From positions 303 through 5,444 of the forward strand of contig MFGW01000208.1 in assembly GCA_001780385.1 (NCBI GenBank): 5,142 nt of DNA, read 5' to 3'. Below, piece by piece: positions 1 to 4,996 of this stretch; position 1 is the first letter of the stretch; the number at the start of each line of letters is the position of its first letter. The DNA comes from Candidatus Fischerbacteria bacterium RBG_13_37_8. GTDB taxonomy: Bacteria; Acidobacteriota; HRBIN11; MFGW01. The notes under the pieces were generated by a model. The model was not told where the DNA came from. It searched no databases and worked only from the letters and a program-made list of their open reading frames with translations. The position numbers and the translations under genes are program-made.

Positions 1-1015
1 GTTCATCAGCAATAGCATACCGCTCCAGCACTATTGCTCTTGCCCATGCTGACAGCGCAAATTCCGCACGCAGATGAGGTGCAAGCGTTTGTTTCACCAC
101 TGCCTCTTTGAGAAGCTCTAACGGGAATAGTTCATTCATTATTAGCACTGAATCTTTATCAAGAAGCTTTTTCCCTTCACCCACAGGAGCAAGCATCTGG
201 TAATAACCATAATAATAAGCTTCTTCAGGAGGTTCATTTTGAATCATTATTTTTATATCATCAGGATAGTCTTCATCGTCATGATAGCTATCATAAAGAA
301 AAAGAGGCATTCGTTGTGCGTATTTAAGGAATTCTTCAATGTTAGCGGATAGCTTCATCCGCAATGCCAAAAATTGATTCATTGCGGAAGGAGGCGCCTT
401 TTTGCTATACTGGATTATAATATCATCTAATCTGTTCCGCGAATTATCATATTCTCCAGATTCAACCAACAAACGAAGTGAGTGATACATTATTGTTAGA
501 TATCCAGGATTGTGCAGACTCACTTTTTGTGCTGCTTCCTCATCACTGGTACTGAATATGATCCATACTGGATTAAGTTCCATTACTCTCGGCAATGCTA
601 CTGTTTCTACTTTTGCTCTTTCCTCCATCCAGCGCATAACATTATAATCCATTCCCGGCCAATACCAGCTTTGGTCTTGACCTCTTTCATTCTCCTGTGG
701 CCCCCAATCACTATGCCAACGGTACCTGCCTAATATATTGTTTTTAACTGCATTCAGCACACTTTGAATTTCCCCCTCCGCAAGACCGTTTCCTTTCAAT
801 TGCCTGTACGCAAGAGCAAGATACATGTAATCATAGGACGACTGCAACACTCCCAATTCACCATTCAGGAATCCAACAGGTGGCATTTCCGGATGTGTCC
901 TCGACACAAATACCACTTTTGGCGTCCACGGTGCACACGTATACAGCTCACCGCAACTTCCTATTATTACAATTATAACGCATATAATAAGAATTGCTCT
1001 TCTACCTGATGTCAT
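1..1015 (-). CDS. Lipoprotein of unknown function, helical C-terminal half, partial (C-terminus off the left edge)
   Basis: Reading the minus strand from the ATG at 1015 gives an uninterrupted frame of 338 codons to the window edge, so the gene is truncated only by the window. A G-rich ribosome site (GGGGG, 1022-1026) lies 6 bases upstream. Residues 7-19 are hydrophobic and end in a lipobox (I18-G19-S20-C21), so the mature protein should be lipid-anchored at Cys21; a second Cys follows at 27. A short conserved-looking block, NGELGVLQ at 51-58, then AYR at 69-71, precedes a Trp/Tyr-rich stretch (100-130). Residues 170-235 and 300-338 look like amphipathic helix pairs (for example LSAWARAIVLE near 321), possibly a TPR-like solenoid. 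From memory, proteins with the GxLGVLQ block and an AWxRAxLL helix recur as unnamed lipoproteins in environmental bacteria; I cannot verify that here. It starts 21 bases after the stop of the 153-residue gene, so it is probably the third gene of that operon. Existence is secure; function is unknown. Confidence 0.85.
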   Translation of the reverse strand, partial: MTSGRRAILIICVIIVIIGSCGELYTCAPWTPKVVFVSRTHPEMPPVGFLNGELGVLQSSYDYMYLALAYRQLKGNGLAEGEIQSVLNAVKNNILGRYRWHSDWGPQENERGQDQSWYWPGMDYNVMRWMEERAKVETVALPRVMELNPVWIIFSTSDEEAAQKVSLHNPGYLTIMYHSLRLLVESGEYDNSRNRLDDIIIQYSKKAPPSAMNQFLALRMKLSANIEEFLKYAQRMPLFLYDSYHDDEDYPDDIKIMIQNEPPEEAYYYGYYQMLAPVGEGKKLLDKDSVLIMNELFPLELLKEAVVKQTLAPHLRAEFALSAWARAIVLERYAIADE

Positions 1016-1036
1016 ATTTTACCCCCACTTTGCATA

Positions 1037-1498
1037 TCATTTCATAACTTTGTGCATTTTCTGATTTATTTCTAAATAAATTTCATTTCCATTCTTTTTA
1101 AGATCAAGTACCTTGAATCTTAATTTCTTCATCTCATAATTATTCTTTTCTAATATGATAATAAAATCTCCTCTTGGGAGTGGTTTCCTATAATAAAGCG
1201 GTTCTAAAAACAAATAACCAGTGAAAGAAAAAGGATAGCCATATTTTACAGATAATTTTCCATCTTCTCCTGATTTCCCTATTAATTTATTCTCTATTTT
1301 AATTTCATTTGGCATTAGATTTACATCGGTGAAATAAATATTAACTTCAGGAATACCTGCATTATTATGAGATATTTTTCCTGAGATAATAAGCCATAAG
1401 TGCCCATCGACATAAAAACGAGCGAGTCCGAGCGCAAGCAGAATCAGCAAAAATAAGAGGAGAAATGCAAATACTATAATTCTTTTTTTTCTGCTCAT
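1037..1498 (-). CDS. Membrane-anchored protein with a carboxypeptidase-regulatory-like beta domain
   Basis: The 153-residue product starts with a basic stretch (SRKKR) and one strong hydrophobic segment at about 7-28, followed by a soluble domain at about 37-145. That positions it as an N-terminally anchored protein with its bulk outside the cytoplasm. The soluble part begins ISGKIS (38-43), continues GIPEVNIYF (48-56), then SGEDGKLSV (76-84), and later GDFIIILEKNNY (110-121). This order of 'G-x-I...G-I-P-x-V-x-V...x-D-G-x' followed by a 'K-x-G/N-Y' strand is typical of carboxypeptidase-regulatory-like, transthyretin-fold domains, which usually act as binding or spacer modules. The ATG at 1498 is the only sensible start, but its ribosome site is weak (AGGA about 14 bases upstream). 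It lies between the HEGGH gene (46-base gap) and the lipoprotein (21-base gap). The DNA is strikingly AT-rich, 15 G/C in 1081-1140. Domain assignment is inferred from pattern, not from a search. Confidence 0.8.
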   Translation of the reverse strand: MSRKKRIIVFAFLLLFLLILLALGLARFYVDGHLWLIISGKISHNNAGIPEVNIYFTDVNLMPNEIKIENKLIGKSGEDGKLSVKYGYPFSFTGYLFLEPLYYRKPLPRGDFIIILEKNNYEMKKLRFKVLDLKKNGNEIYLEINQKMHKVMK

Positions 1499-1544
1499 AA
1501 TATGTTCATTTCATCCTATCACAAAAGAGCAATGACTGTTGTTT

Positions 1545-2063
1545 TTAAAGAGACTCATTCTCCTCACTTTTAGTATAGTGGTAGGCAAGGACTATGCCTG
1601 CAAGAATTATCAGGGTACCGGTAGCACGCGCCATGAACGCAAGAAAGGGTGTTGCCGAAAGAAGATGCATACGTTCAAGCAAATAATTCCAATCATGGAT
1701 ACCGCCGCCTACAAGCGGAAGCTCCATGACAACTGCATCTCCGACATATACCGATAGATTAATAAAACTCTGTCCGAGCCACATTAATACTAACGAACCG
1801 GAATATCTTTGTCCCCTATAAAAAAAATATATGACAAAAGCAGCAGGTATCAATAATTGCATCAATGACCCGGCAGCCATTTCTATGAATTCACCCATGA
1901 AACTCAATATTACATGACCACCTTCATGCACCGCCAAATTCACACCATCTATAAAATGCCATCTCCCCGGCGTAATAGCACACCATAGAAAATATAACGC
2001 AAATAAACCTAAAGCTATTAGTTTCGGTATGCGATTTATATAATCCTGATTCTGCACAGTCAT
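1545..2063 (-). CDS. Multi-pass membrane protein with HEGGH zinc-protease-like motif (putative M50-like peptidase)
   Basis: The 172-residue product has hydrophobic segments at about 14-31, 63-82, 90-107 and 140-161. HEGGH at residues 46-50 fits the HExxH zinc-binding signature, and it sits just after the first membrane segment within NLAVHEGGHVILSFMGEF. Two further blocks look conserved: N102-x-SVYxGD109 and HDWNYLL at 123-129. His123 or Asp124 is a candidate third metal ligand, as intramembrane site-2-type (M50) proteases use a distal Asp, but this is inference. At 172 residues it is shorter than a classical site-2 protease and has no PDZ domain; I recall small HExxH membrane proteins of this kind in bacteria, without a characterised substrate. 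GAGG (2068-2071) lies 4 bases before the ATG at 2063, supporting that start. It leads the minus-strand cluster. A catalytically inactive membrane role is possible. Confidence 0.82.
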   Translation of the reverse strand: MTVQNQDYINRIPKLIALGLFALYFLWCAITPGRWHFIDGVNLAVHEGGHVILSFMGEFIEMAAGSLMQLLIPAAFVIYFFYRGQRYSGSLVLMWLGQSFINLSVYVGDAVVMELPLVGGGIHDWNYLLERMHLLSATPFLAFMARATGTLIILAGIVLAYHYTKSEENESL

Positions 2064-2124
2064 GATACCTCAGTATACTAAAATACTCTGCAATCGTCTA
2101 GAAAAGAAAGGTAGAGGTTGAGAG

Positions 2125-2228
2125 AAGCTTGAAGTTATGAAGAGGTCAAGAATGTGGTTTAGGGAAAAATCCTATTTATTTCGATATTAGCCGCTCGTCA
2201 ATCTCAACTCCGTTTGAACTTCAAGCTT
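2125..2228. repeat. 12-bp inverted repeat with 80-base loop
   Basis: AAGCTTGAAGTT at 2125-2136 is exactly complementary to AACTTCAAGCTT at 2217-2228. Outside it, GGTAGAGG at 2110-2117 is complementary to CCTCTACC at 2257-2264. Separately, GTTGAGA at 2117-2123 is complementary to TCTCAAC at 2202-2208, which competes with the first pairing. The pattern resembles two oppositely oriented copies of one low-complexity repeat rather than a compact regulatory hairpin. It could fold at the 3' end of the hydrolase transcript. Confidence 0.55.
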
Positions 2229-2240
2229 GATCTATCTTTA

Positions 2241-2274
2241 CCTCTTCCTCTTCCTGCCTCTACCTCTACTTCAA
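2241..2274. repeat. Degenerate pyrimidine hexamer repeat
   Basis: The plus strand reads CCTCTT twice, then CCTG, then CCTCTA twice, then CTTCAA, giving an imperfect 6-bp periodicity in an almost pure pyrimidine strand. It lies 26-59 bases beyond the end of the hydrolase gene. Similar purine-rich wording (GGTAGAGGTTGAGAG) occurs at 2110-2124 on the plus strand. Confidence 0.55.
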
Positions 2275-2299
2275 CTAATTCGCGACTTATTATATAGTT

Positions 2300-4000
2300 C
2301 TACAGTCGTTTAAAAACAATCTCTTTTACTTTTCCGGTATCGAGTGAGAAGCCTGTAATGTGGTTTGAATTATTGCGCTGAAATTTAAAGATCAAGCCGG
2401 ACACAGTAAATTCATCCTGCAAGGTTGGTTGCAGTGGCAATTGTTCCGGATCATATTTTACTGAGAGGAATAACGTATTATCCTTGAAGAGAACCGTGTA
2501 CTTGACCTGCAATTCTTCACTGAAATATTCACCGGTATAGTGCGTCAATTCTTCCGGTACAGGATTTACCAGCACGACCGGTTCAAATTCATAGTACACT
2601 TCATCTTCCAGGCTCACATGCATAATATTTTTATTATCTTTTTGTTCGAAGGAAGCTTTCATGCGGTAATGTGCGTTGACTGATTGAAATTCAGTTTTAC
2701 TAACCGGAACGAAGGTGAAGCTGACACCGGTTGTTGTTGTGACGAGCAGCTTACCTTTTTTTGCTTCGAGTTGCCAGAAATTACCGGTGGTGGTATTTCG
2801 ATAGGTACCGGTTTTTTCCTGGAGGAGTTTTTGCGAAATTTTAACCGGTTTGACTTTCGATGCAGGTTTGCGCGGTTCTTCCTTGAATTGATCTGCAAGA
2901 AAAATATCAGCCACCTGGTACACTAATCCGAAAGTGTTGACGCTATCTACATTCGCCAGGACCGCAACACTGAATTTCTGCTCCGGGAAACGTACCATAA
3001 AAGAACGGTATCCCATCCAAGCACCGCCATGAACCTGCGTGTGTAATCCCTTGTAATCCATTATGCCAAGTCCGTACGCATAATCAATTTTATCACCATT
3101 TGCAAGAATGCCGCGTGCCACGATCCGCTCAATAAATTCATTGCCGCCTGCCAGCTTGTTGTTATAAAAATTCTGATCCCAGAGATACAGGTCTTCCACC
3201 GTTGTGTAAACTCCGCCATCACCCACATCATCCAGAAGTGACATTTCAATGCGGTACTTTGCATCTTTGAGCGCATCATAAGCCATCGCACGTTCCTTGA
3301 CCAGCACGGTGTGGTCATCGTGGTAATGCGTGTTTTTCATGCCGAGCGGCTTGAAGATATTCTCATCCGCGAACTGACGTAGTGACATATCGGTCAGTCG
3401 CTTGACGAGTATTGAGAAGAGAAAATAACCAGTGTTGCTGTACAGGTGTTCATCACCCGGCATGAAATTCAATTTTTTCTGGCGTGCGATGATAGATAGG
3501 ATATCGTCATCCGGCGTATCATTTTGCATATTATATCCCGCCAATCGCATAAGTGTATCATAATCACGTAATCCGCTGGTATGATAGATCATCTGCCGAA
3601 TAGTGATTGGTTTGCCGTAATCCGGCAATTCCGGGATGTATTTACGAATATCGTCATTAACCGAGAGTTTGCCCTGCTGTTCCAGAAGCGCAATAGCGAA
3701 TGCGGTGAATTGTTTCGACATCGAGCCAACGTCAAAGACCGAGGTCGTAGTCAGTGGAATATTATGCTCAAGATCAGCCATCCCATAGGCATGCTTATAA
3801 AATATCCTGCCGTCTTTTATTATTGCAACTACGCACCCCGGCGAATCAGGTTTATTCCATTCCTGAAACAGCACATCAACTTTCTTTATGTATTCATTAT
3901 CCGGCACATCATTTGCGCATGCATGGTTTCCGCAATAAAACAATGCGATGCTTATAAATACAAATAAGGCAATCACGAAGTTATAATATTTTATTTTCAT
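2300..4000 (-). CDS. Exported serine hydrolase, beta-lactamase / class C penicillin-binding protein fold
   Basis: The 566-residue protein opens with a signal peptide (KIK, then hydrophobic residues 8-22; likely cleavage near HACA-ND, 26-31), so it acts in the periplasm or outside the cell. The beta-lactamase-type domain spans about 35-370 and carries all three active-site elements: S93-M-S-K96 (nucleophile serine and lysine), Y187-S-N189, and H324-G-G326 in place of KTG. Other family hallmarks are IRQMIYHTSGLRDY (134-147), PGDEHLYSNTGY (181-192) and a GDGGVYTTVEDL block (260-271). Members include DD-peptidases, D-amino-acid amidases and esterases; motifs alone do not choose the substrate, and the HGG form argues against assuming antibiotic resistance. 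Residues 385-566 form a beta-rich extension with two similar units, TGTYRN (397-402) and TGEYFS (489-494), as in DUF3471-type lipocalin-like tails. AAAGGAG at 4009-4015 lies 8 bases before the ATG. It appears to be transcribed on its own. Confidence 0.93.
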   Translation of the reverse strand: MKIKYYNFVIALFVFISIALFYCGNHACANDVPDNEYIKKVDVLFQEWNKPDSPGCVVAIIKDGRIFYKHAYGMADLEHNIPLTTTSVFDVGSMSKQFTAFAIALLEQQGKLSVNDDIRKYIPELPDYGKPITIRQMIYHTSGLRDYDTLMRLAGYNMQNDTPDDDILSIIARQKKLNFMPGDEHLYSNTGYFLFSILVKRLTDMSLRQFADENIFKPLGMKNTHYHDDHTVLVKERAMAYDALKDAKYRIEMSLLDDVGDGGVYTTVEDLYLWDQNFYNNKLAGGNEFIERIVARGILANGDKIDYAYGLGIMDYKGLHTQVHGGAWMGYRSFMVRFPEQKFSVAVLANVDSVNTFGLVYQVADIFLADQFKEEPRKPASKVKPVKISQKLLQEKTGTYRNTTTGNFWQLEAKKGKLLVTTTTGVSFTFVPVSKTEFQSVNAHYRMKASFEQKDNKNIMHVSLEDEVYYEFEPVVLVNPVPEELTHYTGEYFSEELQVKYTVLFKDNTLFLSVKYDPEQLPLQPTLQDEFTVSGLIFKFQRNNSNHITGFSLDTGKVKEIVFKRL

Positions 4001-4008
4001 ACAATATA

Positions 4009-4015
4009 CTCCTTT
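4009..4015 (-). promoter_or_regulatory. Ribosome binding site of the serine hydrolase gene
   Basis: The minus strand reads AAAGGAG, 8 bases before the ATG at 4000. It is a near-ideal Shine-Dalgarno sequence and supports this start, which also places a signal peptide at the N-terminus. Confidence 0.75.
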
Positions 4016-4019
4016 AAGT

Positions 4020-4048
4020 CTTATATTTTATTCTGTGAGGGATGATAA
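4020..4048 (-). promoter_or_regulatory. Possible promoter of the serine hydrolase gene
   Basis: On the minus strand TTATCA (4048-4043) and TATAAG (4025-4020) are separated by 17 bases, matching TTGACA and TATAAT at 4 and 5 positions. An overlapping alternative is TTTACT (4053-4048) with TAAAAT (4030-4025), also spaced 17. The region is AT-rich, so chance matches are likely. Location just upstream of the ribosome site is sensible. Confidence 0.3.
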
Positions 4049-4062
4049 GTAAAGCGTCTCCT

Positions 4063-4099
4063 GTCATTGTGAGTTTGCCGGAGACAAACGTAACAATCC
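4063..4099 (+). repeat. MITE-like GTCATT...AATCC element, copy 1
   Basis: The 37-base unit begins GTCATTGTGAG (4063-4073), has a short stem GTTTG (4073-4077) / CAAAC (4085-4089), and ends CGTAACAATCC (4089-4099). The outer arms match copy 2 at 10 of 11 positions each, while the central stems differ in sequence but both self-pair. Elements starting GTCATTGCGAG and ending AAGCAATCC are widespread mobile palindromic repeats in bacterial genomes; this is a diverged member by resemblance. Confidence 0.65.
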
Positions 4100-4127
4100 C
4101 TGACGGAATAGAAGCATAGTCCATAAC

Positions 4128-4165
4128 GGATTATTACGTCCCGCTGACGCGGGACTCATAATGAC
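4128..4165 (-). repeat. MITE-like GTCATT...AATCC element, copy 2 (opposite orientation)
   Basis: Read on the minus strand this 38-base unit begins GTCATTATGAG, has a perfect stem TCCCGC / GCGGGA with a 4-base loop (4139-4154), and ends CGTAATAATCC. It lies 28 bases from copy 1 and faces it, so the two make a head-opposed pair. Confidence 0.68.
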
Positions 4166-4171
4166 ATTGCG

Positions 4172-4186
4172 TTACGGATTATTACG
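4172..4186 (-). repeat. Fragment of a third GTCATT...AATCC element
   Basis: The plus strand TTACGGATTATTACG repeats the right arm of copy 2 (4124-4138) with 14 of 15 bases identical, 48 bases further on. No stem or left arm follows, so it looks like a truncated copy or a duplication end point. Confidence 0.45.
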
Positions 4187-4207
4187 CATTCCTGACGGCC
4201 ACACGAA

Positions 4208-4234
4208 GGGCAGACGCATAGGTCTGCCCCTACA
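4208..4234 (-). repeat. GC-rich hairpin (REP-like) element, copy 1
   Basis: GGGCAGAC (4208-4215) pairs perfectly with GTCTGCCC (4222-4229) around a 6-base loop, followed by CTACA. Read on the minus strand it begins TGTAGGGGCAGAC, which matches the element at 4945 in opposite orientation. The hairpin abuts the heptamer array with only two bases between. Such TGTAGGGGC-headed hairpins are dispersed repeats in several bacterial phyla. Confidence 0.65.
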
Positions 4235-4236
4235 TT

Positions 4237-4355
4237 CCCCAGTCCCCAGTCCCTATTCCCCAGTCCCCAGTCCCCAGTCCCCAGTCCCTATTCCCCAGTC
4301 CCCAGTCCCTATTCCCCAGTCCCCAGTCCCTATTCCCCAGTCCCCAGTCCCTATG
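4237..4355 (+). repeat. Heptamer tandem array, 17 units of CCCCAGT / CCCTATT
   Basis: The 119 bases tile exactly into 17 heptamers: 12 CCCCAGT and 5 CCCTATK. The order is 2+1, 4+1, 2+1, 2+1, 2+1, so most of the array has a 21-base higher-order period of two CCCCAGT and one CCCTATT, with one block expanded to four. The last unit is CCCTATG. The minus strand has regularly spaced GGGG and GGG runs with 3- or 4-base loops, which fits a G-quadruplex. The unit resembles the CCCCART heptamers (STRR) described in cyanobacteria, a resemblance from memory. It is noncoding: a frame through it only spells a proline-rich repeat. Confidence 0.93.
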
Positions 4356-4362
4356 TTATAAT
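4354..4362 (+). promoter_or_regulatory. Extended -10 promoter of the acetyltransferase gene
   Basis: TGTTATAAT is a perfect extended -10 (TG-N-TATAAT), placing transcription start near 4369 and leaving a leader of about 30 bases. There is no good -35; the position 17-18 bases upstream falls inside the heptamers (TTCCCC), as extended -10 promoters tolerate. The TG is the end of the last, variant heptamer plus its neighbour base. Confidence 0.6.
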
Positions 4363-4390
4363 GAGTCTTACGCTACCCCAACAACAGCTC

Positions 4391-4396
4391 AGGAGG
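4391..4396 (+). promoter_or_regulatory. Ribosome binding site of the acetyltransferase gene
   Basis: AGGAGG lies 4 bases before the ATG at 4401. Its strong match but rather short spacing supports that start. Confidence 0.75.
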
Positions 4397-4400
4397 AATC

Positions 4401-4934
4401 ATGAATAAATACAACATACCGGGTGTGAAAACATTTGAATATACAAAAATTATCGGCATTGAATATATTGAATTTGGCAAAAATATTTTAATTGATGATT
4501 TTGTGCTTATCTATGCGACGGCAAAAATGAAATTTGGCAATTATATACATATTGCATCATTTACAACGATGACAGGAGGTGAATATCTTGAGCTTGGTGA
4601 TTTTTCCGGCATATCACATGGCAGCAGGATACTGACAGGTTCGGATGATTTCAAAGACTGGGGATTTGCTAATTCTACGATTGATGAGAAATACCGTAAT
4701 GTAAAACGTGCACCGGTTATTGTAGGCAAATTTGCTGATGTAGGCTGCAACTGTGTTGTATTGCCTGGTGTGACGATAGGTGAAGGTGCATCTGTTGGTG
4801 CCTGTTCAGTAGTTACGCGTGACCTGGAACCATGGGGCATCTATCTCGGCAATAAACGAGTTGGCTGGCGCAATAAAGATGGAATCATGAAATCATATGA
4901 GCAGTTTTTGAAAGATCAAGCAGAAAAAAAATAA
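4401..4934 (+). CDS. Left-handed beta-helix (hexapeptide-repeat) acyltransferase, probably a sugar O- or N-acetyltransferase
   Basis: The 177-residue product shows imperfect hexapeptide repeats ([LIV]-G-x-x-x-x) at about 18-75 and again at 106-140, with GCNCVVLPGVTIGEGASVGA (115-134) the clearest run. This is the trimeric left-handed beta-helix fold of WbbJ-like and maltose/galactoside acetyltransferases, which transfer an acyl group from acyl-CoA to a sugar. The middle (80-104, SDDFKDWGF...) is a looped-out insertion, and the end (GIYLGNKRVGW, then a charged helix) is the usual C-terminal cap. His73 in ISHGS is a candidate catalytic base, by analogy only. The length fits this family. Its own promoter and strong ribosome site precede it, and oppositely oriented hairpin repeats lie on both sides. 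A glycosyltransferase-like gene starts 62 bases downstream on the same strand, so a job in surface polysaccharide or nucleotide-sugar decoration is plausible. The acceptor sugar is unknown. Confidence 0.9.
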   Translation: MNKYNIPGVKTFEYTKIIGIEYIEFGKNILIDDFVLIYATAKMKFGNYIHIASFTTMTGGEYLELGDFSGISHGSRILTGSDDFKDWGFANSTIDEKYRNVKRAPVIVGKFADVGCNCVVLPGVTIGEGASVGACSVVTRDLEPWGIYLGNKRVGWRNKDGIMKSYEQFLKDQAEKK

Positions 4935-4944
4935 AGACACATTT

Positions 4945-4970
4945 TGTAGGGGCGGACGCATGTGTCCGCA
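4945..4970 (+). repeat. GC-rich hairpin (REP-like) element, copy 2
   Basis: TGTAGG (4945-4950) is followed by GCGGAC (4952-4957) paired with GTCCGC (4964-4969) around GCATGT. Relative to copy 1 the stem has a G-C where copy 1 has A-T, a compensating change that keeps pairing. It sits 10 bases after the acetyltransferase stop. No T-run follows, so it is not a standard terminator, though it could slow transcription or protect the mRNA 3' end. Confidence 0.65.
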
Positions 4971-4996
4971 CTCAAAAGCACAAAGGCATAAAAAGA

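Larger units (their letters stand above)
2064..2299. other. Intergenic spacer with hexamer-like purine/pyrimidine repeats
   Basis: This spacer separates two minus-strand genes and holds no convincing reading frame. Its plus strand is purine-rich on the left (about 2101-2148) and pyrimidine-rich on the right (about 2240-2274). I found no standard intrinsic terminator (short GC stem plus T-run) just downstream of the hydrolase stop, and no convincing -35/-10 pair before the HEGGH gene. The spacer repeats are listed separately. Confidence 0.6.

Noticed and set aside
512..1009. Two plus-strand frames (512-733 and 764-1009)
   Set aside because: They are antisense to the long lipoprotein frame, lack ribosome sites and give Cys/His/Tyr-rich protein of antisense character.
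2072..2093. Promoter for the HEGGH gene (minus strand TTGCAG and TATACT)
   Set aside because: The boxes are only 10 bases apart and the -10 would overlap the ribosome site, leaving no leader.
3932..3940. Lipobox in the serine hydrolase signal peptide (Cys at residue 23)
   Set aside because: The residues before the Cys (L-F-Y) do not fit a lipobox; ordinary cleavage near HACA-ND is more likely.
2659..3967. Several frames of 67-128 codons in other frames or antisense within the serine hydrolase gene
   Set aside because: The hydrolase frame carries the complete family motifs across this whole stretch, so these are shadows of it.
4237..4355. CRISPR array
   Set aside because: Units are contiguous 7-mers with no unique spacers and no nearby cas gene.
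4161..4361. Plus-strand open frame of 66 codons encoding a proline-rich repeat protein
   Set aside because: Most of its second half is the heptamer array read in frame, it has no ribosome site, and it starts inside a palindromic element. The frame is open only because the repeat lacks stop codons.
4541..4840. Minus-strand frame of 99 codons opposite the acetyltransferase
   Set aside because: It is antisense to clear hexapeptide repeats and has no supporting start signals.
4952..4969. Intrinsic terminator after the acetyltransferase
   Set aside because: The stem is good but no T-run follows on either strand, and the sequence matches the dispersed hairpin element at 4208, which lies in front of a gene rather than after one.
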